This document shows positions 46,678 to 56,160 of a stretch of 64,000 nt of DNA, in pieces. Each line of letters opens with the position of its first letter. Position 1 is the first letter of the stretch. The stretch lies in NCBI RefSeq assembly GCF_010091925.1, contig NZ_WVID01000016.1, forward strand, positions 164,598-228,597. The letters run 5' to 3'. Made by a program: the position numbers and the translations under genes. The notes below the pieces were generated by a model, which did not search any database, was not told where the DNA came from, and worked only from the letters and a program-made list of their open reading frames with translations. Origin of the DNA: Nostoc sp. B(2019). GTDB lineage: Bacteria > Cyanobacteriota > Cyanobacteriia > Cyanobacteriales > Nostocaceae.

Positions 46678-48801
46678 GTGCAAACACTGATCATCGATAA
46701 CTACGATTCTTATACATTTAATCTGTATCAGATGATTGCAGAAATAAATGGAGAGCTGCCGCTGGTTATTCGTAATGATCAAGTTGATTGGAGCGAGCTG
46801 ACAAAACTGGTATTCGACAATGTAGTGATTTCTCCTGGCCCCGGTCGTCCAGAAAAGGCTAAAGACTTCGGTATTTGCCAACAAGTAATCCAAAATGTGG
46901 ACGTACCTTTGCTTGGTGTTTGCCTTGGACACCAAGGACTTGGCTATCTATATGGTGGAACTGTTATCCATGCGCCAGAAGTCATGCATGGGCGATTAAG
47001 CAAAATCTATCACAATGACTCTGAGCTATTCAAGGGAATTCCCAATCCTTTTTGGGTTGTACGCTACCACTCCTTGATTGTTTCAGAACAATTACCAAGC
47101 TGCTTAGAAAAAGTTGCCTGGACTGATGAAGGACTCGTAATGGGTCTGCGTCATCGTCATCTACCATTTTGGGGTGTGCAGTTCCATCCAGAATCTATCT
47201 GCACAGAATATGGAAGGAATCTGCTAGAAAACTTTAGAGAAATCACTTGGCAATTTGCTCAAAAAAAATTAAGAACTGGGAAATCGCAATGGACAGGATA
47301 CAACGGAGTTTCTACGCTTCCTACTAGTTATACACGTCAGCAAAGCCAGGAATTTGAAGTTTACAGCAAAAAATTGGATATTTATCCTGATGGAGAACAG
47401 GTATTTGTCCATCTTTTTAACAAAGAACCAAACAGCTTTTGGCTCGACAGTAGCCTAGTGGAACCTGGTCTTTCTCGCTTCTCTTTTATGGGAGGGAGTG
47501 GTGGAACAAATAGCTTATTGGTTCAGTACCATACCCAAACTAAAGAACTAACCATTACTCAGTCAGGCAAAGTGACACATTGCACAGACTGTATTTTTGA
47601 GTATCTCAAACGTGAACTTGAGCGCCGACACTGTTTGTCTGATGAGCTTCCTTTCGATTTCAACTGCGGATTTGTTGGCTACTTCGGTTATGAACTCAAG
47701 GCATCTGGTTCTGAGCTAGTGTATCCCGCTTTACTTCCCGACGCCGTTTTTCTTTTAGCTGATCAAATAATTGCTTTCGACCACCAGGAACAGAATACCT
47801 ATCTGTTGTATCTTGCCAACAAGGGTCAAACCACACAAGCAGAAACCTGGTTTGAGTCAATTGAACAACAACTTCGCATACTCCCCCCCCTACCTCCGAT
47901 TGTGCCGCAGGGTAGCCAAGACCTGATCATCTTCCGTTTAAGCAGGTCTTACCAAACTTATATCGAGGATATTCAAAAGTGTCTACATGAAATCCACGAG
48001 GGGGAGAGTTACCAAGTCTGCCTGACGAATAAGCTTTACACAGATACTACGCCTGAACCGCTAGCATTTTATCGTACATTACGCCGAGTTAATCCAGCAC
48101 CTTATGCAGCATTTTTACGCTTTGGTGAAATTGCTATTGCTTGCTCATCTCCAGAACGATTTCTTCGCATCGATCGCCAAGGCTGGGTAGAAACTAAACC
48201 AATCAAGGGTACTCTTAGACGTGGGCAGACTGTTGAAGAAGATTTTGTACTGCGTGAAAGTTTGCGTAACAGTGAAAAAGACCGGGCTGAAAACCTGATG
48301 ATTGTGGACTTGTTACGTAATGATCTTGGGTTAGTCTGCGAGGTGGGTAGTATCCATGTTCCAAAATTGATGGCTGTGGAAAGTTATGCAACTATGCATC
48401 AACTTGTTACCACCGTTCGTGGTCGTTTACGCTCAGATATGAGAGCCACCGATTGTATCCGCATGGCATTTCCTGGTGGGTCAATGACAGGTGCTCCCAA
48501 GATTAGAACTATGCAGATTATTGATCAGCTGGAGCAAGAAGCACGAGGGGTTTACTCAGGTGCGATCGGTTTTTTGGGTCTTAATGGTGCAGCAGACCTG
48601 AATATTGTGATCCGTACCGCAGTCCTGACTCCGCATGAAACTTCTATAGGGATAGGAGGTGGTATTGTCGCCTTATCCGATGCTCAAGCGGAATTTGAAG
48701 AAACTATGCTGAAAGCAAAGGCTTTAATTCAGGCGATGCTGCTCACTGTCTATGGAGAATCCAAGCGTGAGTTACTCTCTATCGAAGCGATCGCAAATTA
48801 A
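46678..48801 (+). CDS. pabAB: Fused aminodeoxychorismate synthase (PabA-PabB)
   Basis: 707 residues, GTG start. Converts chorismate and glutamine to 4-amino-4-deoxychorismate for p-aminobenzoate and folate. Residues 1-195 are a class I glutamine amidotransferase: IDNYDSYTFNL, VVISPGPGRPE, nucleophile region LGVCLGHQGLGYLYGG, and QFHPESICTEYGRN with the catalytic His and Glu. The rest is the chorismate-binding domain: PEPLAFYRTLRRVNPAPYAA, EMIVDLLRNDLG, FPGGSMTGAPKIRTMQIIDQ and YSGAIGFLG. The ETKPIKGTLRRG motif carries the Lys in PIKGT that marks PabB, where TrpE has Ala (PIAGT). The fused arrangement saves a separate glutaminase gene. No other folate gene adjoins. Confidence 0.94.
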   Translation: MQTLIIDNYDSYTFNLYQMIAEINGELPLVIRNDQVDWSELTKLVFDNVVISPGPGRPEKAKDFGICQQVIQNVDVPLLGVCLGHQGLGYLYGGTVIHAPEVMHGRLSKIYHNDSELFKGIPNPFWVVRYHSLIVSEQLPSCLEKVAWTDEGLVMGLRHRHLPFWGVQFHPESICTEYGRNLLENFREITWQFAQKKLRTGKSQWTGYNGVSTLPTSYTRQQSQEFEVYSKKLDIYPDGEQVFVHLFNKEPNSFWLDSSLVEPGLSRFSFMGGSGGTNSLLVQYHTQTKELTITQSGKVTHCTDCIFEYLKRELERRHCLSDELPFDFNCGFVGYFGYELKASGSELVYPALLPDAVFLLADQIIAFDHQEQNTYLLYLANKGQTTQAETWFESIEQQLRILPPLPPIVPQGSQDLIIFRLSRSYQTYIEDIQKCLHEIHEGESYQVCLTNKLYTDTTPEPLAFYRTLRRVNPAPYAAFLRFGEIAIACSSPERFLRIDRQGWVETKPIKGTLRRGQTVEEDFVLRESLRNSEKDRAENLMIVDLLRNDLGLVCEVGSIHVPKLMAVESYATMHQLVTTVRGRLRSDMRATDCIRMAFPGGSMTGAPKIRTMQIIDQLEQEARGVYSGAIGFLGLNGAADLNIVIRTAVLTPHETSIGIGGGIVALSDAQAEFEETMLKAKALIQAMLLTVYGESKRELLSIEAIAN

Positions 48802-48896
48802 ATAAGTCTTAATGCCTTCTCAACCCCAGTTTACTTTCTCCTTGGTTAATAATTTGTTTGTGTACTTAACTCAAGTGAGAACTGCCATAGCTGTAT

Positions 48897-51476
48897 TCAG
48901 GAAGTTTTCTTCTTTTCTATTTCGTAAGCCTGCAATAAATATCCACCATTAAAATGAATCAGGTGAGTTGCATCTTCAGCAACCCAAACATCTGTTTCCC
49001 AAGCAATCTCTGCCAGATATGCCACCATTGCCTTGCGGCTAAGAAATGTTGTCACCATAACCAGAGGTGTTTGAACACCTCTGAATAAAGCTTCAAGTTC
49101 TTTCTTACGCTTAGGATTGATTGGGCCATGTGAGGTAACAGCTTCAATCAACACTAACCAGTTATTTGTTGTTAAGTGAATGATCACATCTGGCATTTTG
49201 CCGTGGGAATTGATAGTAACACCCAAATCTGCCAAAGCTGTTTCATCAAAGTGGGCAAACTTTTCATCTGTATCACCAACATAAATGAGCTTTCCATTAG
49301 GGGTAAAACGAGGAGCAAAATCAGTAATAATTTTTTCAATCAGAATATTCTGGCCACCTGGCGATAAAGTTTTAATTTCCCCTGCAATCACTATCGGAAT
49401 ACGAGACATTTCACGCTCTTGAGCATACTGCTTCTTTAGGGTTTCAACCGAAGCAAGGTAGGTGCAGATGCTCTTTTCCCATTCGTCAGTACCGTAAGTT
49501 CGTAATAGTTCGAGCGCACTCTCTTCAATTTGATATACAGTTTTGGGACTGTTGATAGAGCGGCTCGGATTATCTGGATTAGCAACTATCAAAGCTGCAT
49601 CCAGAAATTGATGCACTGTCTGGCGGCGAACAGTTTCACGTGTGTTCGGCTTATAGGTTTTGCCATAATGCTGAGCCATAAAGTTCATCATCGGCGTAAT
49701 TCCGATAAAAGGTGAAGTTGCTAATTGCCAAGAATCTGCTGGCTTTAAATCAAGCAACGCTAGAAGGGTTAATGCTGACCGTTCATTAAGTTGTGCTCGT
49801 GGAAAGCCCAATTGCGTCAAAATTTGCAGCGCTTCATCAATTCGAGACTTAATTACAATGGGATTGTTACCTGACTGATTCGACATACTCAGTAGCTTAT
49901 CTTCTATAAGTTCGTCGATTTCCCGTAAAGAAGGAAACTGCTCTTTAATGCCCGTCCCTAAAGACAACAGCTGTTCCAAATTAGGATACTTTAATTTCCG
50001 CAAATCTGTTGCATTGACCTGAGTATGCCCATTGAACAACCGAAAAAATAAATCAACCAGGGTTGAATTGAGATAAACAGCAAGCCCACGAGCCAAGGTA
50101 AGGCTAAGTCCACGCCCATCTTTGTGAAAGTAATTCAAGTGATTTTCAAAGCCGACATATCCATAATTAAATTGGTCGGCATCATAAACCACTGCAACAA
50201 CCCGCCTTTTCTGTTCTTTAGACGAGAATCTTTTACATAAAACGTAATGCTCATTTGGAATCAGAAGATTCGCTGTTTCTTCTATATGCACTATGGCTTG
50301 GGGCTTTTTGGTTCTTTTTGGGTGCTCTACATATCCATTTAGTAAATTCACTGGATAAATTAAAGGAACGGTATGATTTTCTAGATTTGTTCTTAGGTAC
50401 TCTTTTGCTCGGAAATCCACTACCCGTCCGGTTGAAACTGTTAGCCCCAGGTCTTGCAATGTGCAGGTAAAAAGTGCCATTCGCTGAACGACTTGCTGGC
50501 TAATTTTATCTGGAAGAATATGAATAAACTGCTCTGGATCATCGGAGTGAACTAAGTCTGCATACGATACAGAGTGTGACATAATAAAGTCATCATTAGC
50601 ACCAGAACTAGTATTGATGATTACGCTACTAGACTTTTGCTCTTGTTTTTTAGCTTGGATAATGACAGTTTCTTGTAAAACATCATCATCACTAAATGCT
50701 TCTTGACGTGACTCAAAAAGATGTACTTGCTGTAAAGCCATCATCTCCAAAAACATCTTCCGAAAGTTACGAAAATACGGCCCATTGCAAAAACTGCGCG
50801 GGGTAATCGCTACAAACTCCCCTCTTTGTTTTAGAAGTTGCATTGTAGCAGCCATAAAACCAGTGTAAAGATTGCTAGTCTCTAAACCGATGGAACGCAG
50901 CAATTCGCGCATCTTGGAATGAGCGTTGATTTTCAAATAAGGTGGATTGAGAATAGCATGGGTAAATTCTGTTGCGTTTTCACTATTCAATAAACCAGCC
51001 TGAAGCAGCCTAACTGCATCTTCGATAAAATCAGTCTCACGAATTTCGTAATTGAAGGAAATATCCATATACTGACATTCCCTCTCACATAGTTTTAGCG
51101 TCTGGTGCAAATATTTGATTAGAAGAGGGTCAATTTCATAGGCTACAACGCGCAAACTTAAAGTGTGTTGTTGTTGGCATACTTTCGCTACAAAAGCGGC
51201 GATTAGTGAACCGATTCCGGCTCCGGCATCAAGCAAGGATATTTCAGGTAAATTGAGACTATCAAACATCCCAACCATCAATTCCGCTACTGGAGCAGGG
51301 GTCATAAACTGACCCATTGACCCTTTCTTAGTTTGCTTGAGCTTGAAGCTTGCTACAGCCCGATGAAGATCCACTTCTGCAAGCAAGTTACCACTTGATA
51401 GTTCTGCTAGACTGTTGAACTCCAAACTATTGGTATGAGTTGCTACGAATGCTTTACTGCCTGATGGGATGATCAC
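48897..51476 (-). CDS. Single-chain restriction-modification protein (Eco57I-like methylase + BsuBI/PstI endonuclease)
   Basis: 859 residues. The N-terminal two thirds are a class I adenine methyltransferase: AdoMet-binding LLDAGAGIGSLIAAF (motif I, about residues 80-94) and the catalytic NPPY motif in THAILNPPYLKIN (about 180-192), followed by a TRD-like region. From about residue 590 the sequence becomes a BsuBI/PstI-type endonuclease: ETVRRQTVHQFLDAAL, KLIYVGDTDEKFAHFDE, MPDVIIHLTTNNWLVLIEAVTS with the PD...ExK-like metal site, and SHGPINPKRKKELEAL. BsuBI and PstI cut CTGCAG; the same site is a reasonable guess here. Having both activities on one chain resembles type IIG enzymes. No separate methylase or specificity gene is adjacent. 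Confidence 0.88.
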   Translation of the reverse strand: MIIPSGSKAFVATHTNSLEFNSLAELSSGNLLAEVDLHRAVASFKLKQTKKGSMGQFMTPAPVAELMVGMFDSLNLPEISLLDAGAGIGSLIAAFVAKVCQQQHTLSLRVVAYEIDPLLIKYLHQTLKLCERECQYMDISFNYEIRETDFIEDAVRLLQAGLLNSENATEFTHAILNPPYLKINAHSKMRELLRSIGLETSNLYTGFMAATMQLLKQRGEFVAITPRSFCNGPYFRNFRKMFLEMMALQQVHLFESRQEAFSDDDVLQETVIIQAKKQEQKSSSVIINTSSGANDDFIMSHSVSYADLVHSDDPEQFIHILPDKISQQVVQRMALFTCTLQDLGLTVSTGRVVDFRAKEYLRTNLENHTVPLIYPVNLLNGYVEHPKRTKKPQAIVHIEETANLLIPNEHYVLCKRFSSKEQKRRVVAVVYDADQFNYGYVGFENHLNYFHKDGRGLSLTLARGLAVYLNSTLVDLFFRLFNGHTQVNATDLRKLKYPNLEQLLSLGTGIKEQFPSLREIDELIEDKLLSMSNQSGNNPIVIKSRIDEALQILTQLGFPRAQLNERSALTLLALLDLKPADSWQLATSPFIGITPMMNFMAQHYGKTYKPNTRETVRRQTVHQFLDAALIVANPDNPSRSINSPKTVYQIEESALELLRTYGTDEWEKSICTYLASVETLKKQYAQEREMSRIPIVIAGEIKTLSPGGQNILIEKIITDFAPRFTPNGKLIYVGDTDEKFAHFDETALADLGVTINSHGKMPDVIIHLTTNNWLVLIEAVTSHGPINPKRKKELEALFRGVQTPLVMVTTFLSRKAMVAYLAEIAWETDVWVAEDATHLIHFNGGYLLQAYEIEKKKTS

Positions 51477-51518
51477 GGTCTGTCTTCTTAAGTAGAAGGG
51501 CTTAATTAAATCAGAGCT

Positions 51519-51600
51519 AGTAGTAAGGGATTTATCCCTTGAAAACCTTACATAGAGCGATAAATCGCTCTCTGCGAGACGCTACGCGAACACTACGAAC
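51519..51600. repeat. Interspersed structured repeat, copy 2
   Basis: Related to 22269-22349. Hairpins are AGGGAT..ATCCCT and GAGCGAT..ATCGCTC, then GCTACGCGAACACTACGAAC. Compared with copy 1 the first stem keeps pairing through paired changes. Confidence 0.75.
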
Positions 51601-51660
51601 AAAAGCTTTATCTTACATTTAATTACGTCTACCTACTTAATTGCTATCAAGTTTATTTTA

Positions 51661-51735
51661 TTCGCCTCACGCGGAGGAGCCAGCGCTTCCCCCCGTTGAG
51701 GCGACTGGCGTGCGCGGAGGCGCACAGAAAGAGCT
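51661..51735. repeat. Inverse copy of part of the 208-base repeat
   Basis: CGTTGAGGCGACTGGCGTGCG is the reverse complement of CGCACGCCAGTCGCCTCAACG in the repeats at 26387 and 26611; nearby CCAGCGC and GCGCACAG words also match. A fragment of the same family lies here. Confidence 0.7.
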
Positions 51736-51789
51736 TAAAATTAAGACTTTTGCAAGAAGTTTACTCAGTACGGGCTATGCTAACAGCGC

Positions 51790-53139
51790 TCACAAAAGTC
51801 CTGCTGATTCATACAGTCTTTTAAGCATTGCTGTAATCTTCGTACCATAATTTAAATCTGCTGCCCAGCGCCCTGATAGCTGCTCGATTGATGGCGCGAC
51901 ACCGCGTGTAACAAAGCGAAACCGTGGATCTACTACTTCCTGTACTAGGGGTTCTAGACTAGCGTACGCTTTTAAGTGTTGGATGTGTGCCCTCACACCA
52001 ATTCTGGCACTTTCAAAAGACGCTGCCTCCGCACCACCACCAATTGCGCCTAAGCCTGCAAAGTTATTTTGCTCAGGTCTAATGTCACCGCCAAAGCGTA
52101 AAAATCCAGTTTCTACACACATTTGGCAAAAAGCAATGTCATAGTTCACCCCCTCTATACCTGCTTCTTCCCGATAGAGTTTGGGGATGTCAGGAAATTT
52201 TACTAAAGCATTTTCATTGTTATTTCTCAGGAATAGTTGCAACTGCACTTCTGAAGTATTACCGTTTGACATGACTCGATCAAATTGACCTGGGCAAACT
52301 ACCAAATTCGATCGCAAGCTGACGGTACGAGTTGCAGCATCCCAGCTGACTGCAACATTGAAATCCCGCAGTTCGATCGCTTTGACATATACTATTTTGC
52401 GATAAGTGATCCGGCGAACATTAGACGCTTTCGATAGGTCAATCCGCAAGCGATCCACTAAGTCAATGGGGATGTATGCGTTACCATTAATCAATACCCC
52501 TTGCTCTAAATAATTCTGCCCATTAATGTTGATATTAATTGCCGTATAAGTCGGTTCTTGAGGAGTTCCAGTGGGGTCAATTACACGACTCCAAGATGCT
52601 AATCCGTCGGAAATTCCCAAGGCAAAATCGCGGCGGCGAGTTTGCAGCAAAGCGCGATCCTCTGGACTGCTAAGAAAACCCACTTGCATCGACAAAGAAG
52701 GCAGCGTTGTCCGGCGACAGAATATCAAACTACCCAAACCACTATCTGTATCTGGTTTGACTCCCCGATTAGGTAACTGGGGTACGCGACGTAACAACCC
52801 CATTAGCAATAGTTCAGCATTGCTCTTGCGCTCGTTATTATTGGCAATATAGAAAACGCTAGCGCCACGCACAGAAGGACTGCTAGCCGCATCAGATTCA
52901 ATTTCTAGGGCTACATCACCCCGACGACCACGGGAATTTATCCAGGTGATAGTTTGAGCTGCACTTAGATCATCTGGGACTGCTAAAACTTCAAAACTCC
53001 GGGCCCTCAGTTCTGTTACAATCAAGTCCCGTAGCAAGATCATTTCTCTAGCTTCGGTTGTATCACCTGCGATCGCACCTGGATCAATTCCTCCAGCTTC
53101 TTTGCCTCCGTGAGCCGCCGAAATAAAAATACGTCCCAT
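51790..53139 (-). CDS. N-acetylmuramoyl-L-alanine amidase with glucosaminidase-like domain
   Basis: About 449 residues, starting at MGRIFISAAHGG (ATG complement 53137-53139), which has a GAGGAAATACTGAAG ribosome-binding leader; an ATG nine codons upstream is less likely. The first 180 residues match an amidase_3-type zinc hydrolase (AHGGKEAGG, EMILLRDLIVTELRARS, GDVALEIESDAA, MQVGFLSSPEDRALLQ), which cuts the amide between muramic acid and the peptide. The His and Glu positions fit, but one ligand is not certain. The central 100 residues resemble a copper-amine-oxidase N-like binding module. The last 170 (PKLYREEAGIEGVNYDIAFCQ, FGGDIRPEQNNFAGLGA, VREHLKAYASLEPL) are glucosaminidase-like. It lacks a signal peptide, an oddity for a wall enzyme. 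Confidence 0.8.
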   Translation of the reverse strand: MGRIFISAAHGGKEAGGIDPGAIAGDTTEAREMILLRDLIVTELRARSFEVLAVPDDLSAAQTITWINSRGRRGDVALEIESDAASSPSVRGASVFYIANNNERKSNAELLLMGLLRRVPQLPNRGVKPDTDSGLGSLIFCRRTTLPSLSMQVGFLSSPEDRALLQTRRRDFALGISDGLASWSRVIDPTGTPQEPTYTAINININGQNYLEQGVLINGNAYIPIDLVDRLRIDLSKASNVRRITYRKIVYVKAIELRDFNVAVSWDAATRTVSLRSNLVVCPGQFDRVMSNGNTSEVQLQLFLRNNNENALVKFPDIPKLYREEAGIEGVNYDIAFCQMCVETGFLRFGGDIRPEQNNFAGLGAIGGGAEAASFESARIGVRAHIQHLKAYASLEPLVQEVVDPRFRFVTRGVAPSIEQLSGRWAADLNYGTKITAMLKRLYESAGLL

Positions 53140-53250
53140 CTTCAGTATTTCCTCTGATAAAATCAAGCGTCAGCAATTCTATAGATCATTCTTGGTCTAG
53201 CAACAAGAATATAATAGCTACCAGAAGGCTTTTGTCGTTTGTCCTTGAAA

Positions 53251-53319
53251 ATGAGCGAGAAATTTACCCACGGATATGCGCTGTTAATTGGTGTGGAAGA
53301 TTCAGCTTACAGTCAGTAG
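53251..53319 (+). pseudogene. Relic of a caspase N-terminus
   Basis: A 22-codon frame opening MSEKFTHGYALLIGVEDSAY and then SQ and a stop. The HGYALLIGV stretch is how a group of Nostoc caspase-family proteins begins (first strand of the caspase fold). After the stop the sequence no longer resembles a caspase. It is preceded by a ribosome-binding-like GTCCTTGAAAATG. I interpret it as the leftover 5' end of a third caspase gene. Confidence 0.6.
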
Positions 53320-53338
53320 GCGTTCCATCAAAACCTTT

Positions 53339-53680
53339 TTAAGTAATTGGACGTACCACACGAATTAGTTTTCCTTGCAATGGTTCTTCTGCTATCACAG
53401 CCTCATCTATCCGGGCTGCAAACTGTTCCCAATTCCGATTGTTCGTGCAAACAATAATACCGAAGTGGTTAGAATTACGACGATGCAAACGGATAAAATC
53501 ATACCTGTTAATAGTTAATATCGAGCGTTCTTGACTTGTAGCAAATGCTAGCACTTCGTCATCAGCTATACCTTGGTCTGCATTTCCAGCTTCTTGGACT
53601 GTCAAAATATCATGCCCCAAAGTACGCAATAATTCCACAACTGGAAACGGAAACTGCTCATCTGCGTAAAACCGTGCCAT
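53339..53680 (-). CDS. DUF5615 PIN-like protein (toxin-like)
   Basis: 113 residues. The DUF5615 pattern is MARFYADEQFPFPVVELLRTLGHD, followed by AFATSQERSILTINRYDFIRLHR and HFGIIVCT. It has PIN-like acidic residues (YADEQF, TINRYDF) typical of RNase toxins in the Mut7-C group. It starts 3 bases after its DUF433 partner ends, in a two-gene unit, so translation is likely coupled. Toxic RNase activity is by analogy with the family. Confidence 0.88.
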   Translation of the reverse strand: MARFYADEQFPFPVVELLRTLGHDILTVQEAGNADQGIADDEVLAFATSQERSILTINRYDFIRLHRRNSNHFGIIVCTNNRNWEQFAARIDEAVIAEEPLQGKLIRVVRPIT

Positions 53681-53683
53681 TGA

Positions 53684-54010
53684 CTAGGCTACCTCATTAC
53701 GCTCAATTGCCGATTCGATTTCATCAGGGTTAGCTTCTGCATATATCCAAGCATTAGCTAAATCTGTAGCCGTAATGGTTGGATAGCTCGTCAAAAGATC
53801 AGCATCACTATATCCAAGACGGCGACCTTCTACAAGTACCCAGACGGGAACACGAGTTTTAGCGATGCGAGCCTCTCCACCACAGACTCTAGGAGTTTTC
53901 TCAATTCCTTGCCAATTGCTGCCAAGACTTTGGGCAAGTAACTGTATAGCCTGCACCTTTTCACCAGGACTGAGGGCAAGAAGTTGTTGTTCTAACTCTT
54001 TGAGTGTCAC
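53684..54010 (-). CDS. DUF433 family antitoxin-like protein
   Basis: 108 residues. An N-terminal helical extension (MTLKELEQQLLALSPGEKVQAI), then the DUF433 core: GGEARIAKTRVPVWVLVEGRRLGYSDADLLTSYPTITATDLANAW. Upstream gene of the DUF5615 toxin-like partner in the same unit, the usual order for this pair. The core wing-helix probably binds DNA for autoregulation. It differs from the solitary DUF433 protein at 12726, which lacks the extension. Confidence 0.88.
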   Translation of the reverse strand: MTLKELEQQLLALSPGEKVQAIQLLAQSLGSNWQGIEKTPRVCGGEARIAKTRVPVWVLVEGRRLGYSDADLLTSYPTITATDLANAWIYAEANPDEIESAIERNEVA

Positions 54011-54219
54011 GGATGTAAATCCTCTGATGTTTTAGAAGGCTAGATTTACAATTTTATCAATTGCTAGGTTGATTCGAGTTACGATGCGAGTAGCTTGAGG
54101 AGAAATAACGCTCGTTTAGGAGCCAGTTTACAATAAGCACTGATGCCGCAATTTTGGCTTGGCAGACTACTAGTTGAAGATTGCGGCAGAATATAATCAA
54201 TTATGAATAATGACTAAAT

Positions 54220-56136
54220 ATGCAAATTCCCCGCTTGCACCCAGACACAATTGAAGAAGTTAAACTACGAGCTGACATTGTAGATGTCGTCTCGGAATAC
54301 GTAGTTTTACGCAAACGAGGGAAAGATTTCGTTGGTTTATGTCCCTTCCATGATGAGAAAACTCCTAGCTTCACCGTCAGTCAAACTAAGCAAATGTACT
54401 ATTGCTTCGGCTGTCAAGCTGGGGGAAATGCCATTAAGTTTGTGATGGATTTGGGAAAGCGCCAATTTGCTGAAGTAGTACTGGATTTGGCGCGGCGTTA
54501 CCAAGTACCTGTACAAACCCTAGAACCAGAACAAAGGCAAGAATTGCAGCGTCAGCTATCTCTGCGTGAACAGTTATATGAAGTTCTGGCTTCGACGGCA
54601 CATTTTTATCAACACGCCCTCAAACAATCTCAAGGGCAAAAGGCAATTGACTATTTGCAATCCAACCGCTATCTGAGGAAAGAAACTATTGAGCAGTTTG
54701 GTTTAGGTTATGCCCCCGCAGGTTGGGAAACCCTGCATCGCTATTTGGTGGAAGATAAACGCTACCCAGCGCAACTGCTGGAAAAAGCGGGATTGATTAA
54801 GCCACGCAAAGAAGGGGGCGGTTATTATGATGTGTTTCGCGATCGCCTGATGATTCCCATCCGCGATGTCCAAGGGCGGGTGATTGCGTTTGGTGGCAGA
54901 ACTCTCACTGATGAGCAGCCTAAATATTTAAATTCACCCGAAACTGAACTTTTTAGTAAAGGTAAAACATTATTTGCCCTCGATCAAGCCAAAGGTGGGA
55001 TTTCTCAAGCTGATCAAGCGGTAGTTGTAGAGGGATATTTTGATGCGATCGCCCTTCATGCTGCTGGTATTACTAACGCTGTCGCCTCTCTCGGTACTGC
55101 TTTAAGCTTAGAACAAGTACGGCAAGTATTACGCTACACTGAATCAAAACAATTAATACTCAACTTTGACGCCGATAAAGCCGGAACTAATGCCGCAGAA
55201 CGAGCGATCGGTGAAATTGCCGAACTAGCATATAAAGGCGAAGTTCAATTAAAGATTCTCAACTTACCTGATGGCAAAGATGCCGATGAATACTTATATA
55301 GCCATACCCCAGAAGACTATCACCAACTGTTAGTAAATGCGCCACTTTGGCTAGACTGGCAGATTCAGCAAATTATTAAAGATCGTGACTTAAAACAGGC
55401 TACTGATTTTCAGCAAGTAACTCAACAGATAGTAAAGCTACTCAAAAATATAGCTAACAGCGATACTCGTAACTATTATGTTTCCTACTGTGCAGAAATA
55501 CTCAGTTTAGGAGATACCAGACTTATACCTCTACGAGTCGAAAATCTGTTAACTCAAATTGCTCCGACTGCGGCGGCTACCTACTCTAAACCTGTCTCAG
55601 CAAAGAAAGCGTGGGGAGGTAGTATTTCCCCATCCTCAATCCCTAGCGATCGCAGTCTTCTAGAACACGCAGAGGCATTATTACTGCGAATTTATATGCA
55701 TTGTCCCGAACAGCGTCGAGCGATTGTTGACGAATTAGAGGAACGAGATTTACAATTTAGCCTTTCTCACCACCGATTTTTGTGGCAACAAATTTTAGAG
55801 TCAACGATGGCTCAAGGAGATTTAGTATCAACTCTGCAAGACAGATATTTAGAATTATCTGAAGAATTGGGATTAGTGTCTCATCTATTTCATTTAAACG
55901 AGAAAAGCAAAAAAGAACTACTTCGTACTCCTCAAGTGGTTCAAGCTGCGATCGCCTGTATGGATCTGGTGATGCGTGAAAAACGCTATCGTCACTTTTT
56001 AGAACTATGGCAACAAACCGATCCAGAAGCCGAACCAGAGCGCTATCAATCCTATTATCAAGCTTTCTACGCCGAAAAATTAAAGCTTCAGAAAATCGAC
56101 CGACAACGGCTATTTTCTATTACAGAATTACTGTAG
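54220..56136 (+). CDS. dnaG: DNA primase
   Basis: 638 residues. Makes RNA primers for DNA replication. The N-terminal CHC2 zinc finger is seen in GLCPFHDEKTPSF and YYCFGCQAGGNA (about 39-70). The catalytic core and TOPRIM domain follow: DVFRDRLMIPIRDVQGRVIAFGGR, VVVEGYFDAIALHAAG (first Glu), and LNFDADKAGTNAAERA with the acidic pair DxD. The C-terminal helicase-binding region is about 440-638. The length is normal for cyanobacterial DnaG. The start is ATG 54220 after an AT-rich leader. It converges with the histidine kinase gene, leaving 24 bases between stops. Confidence 0.96.
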   Translation: MQIPRLHPDTIEEVKLRADIVDVVSEYVVLRKRGKDFVGLCPFHDEKTPSFTVSQTKQMYYCFGCQAGGNAIKFVMDLGKRQFAEVVLDLARRYQVPVQTLEPEQRQELQRQLSLREQLYEVLASTAHFYQHALKQSQGQKAIDYLQSNRYLRKETIEQFGLGYAPAGWETLHRYLVEDKRYPAQLLEKAGLIKPRKEGGGYYDVFRDRLMIPIRDVQGRVIAFGGRTLTDEQPKYLNSPETELFSKGKTLFALDQAKGGISQADQAVVVEGYFDAIALHAAGITNAVASLGTALSLEQVRQVLRYTESKQLILNFDADKAGTNAAERAIGEIAELAYKGEVQLKILNLPDGKDADEYLYSHTPEDYHQLLVNAPLWLDWQIQQIIKDRDLKQATDFQQVTQQIVKLLKNIANSDTRNYYVSYCAEILSLGDTRLIPLRVENLLTQIAPTAAATYSKPVSAKKAWGGSISPSSIPSDRSLLEHAEALLLRIYMHCPEQRRAIVDELEERDLQFSLSHHRFLWQQILESTMAQGDLVSTLQDRYLELSEELGLVSHLFHLNEKSKKELLRTPQVVQAAIACMDLVMREKRYRHFLELWQQTDPEAEPERYQSYYQAFYAEKLKLQKIDRQRLFSITELL

Positions 56137-56160
56137 ATTGTTATAACCTTTAATTGTTCA

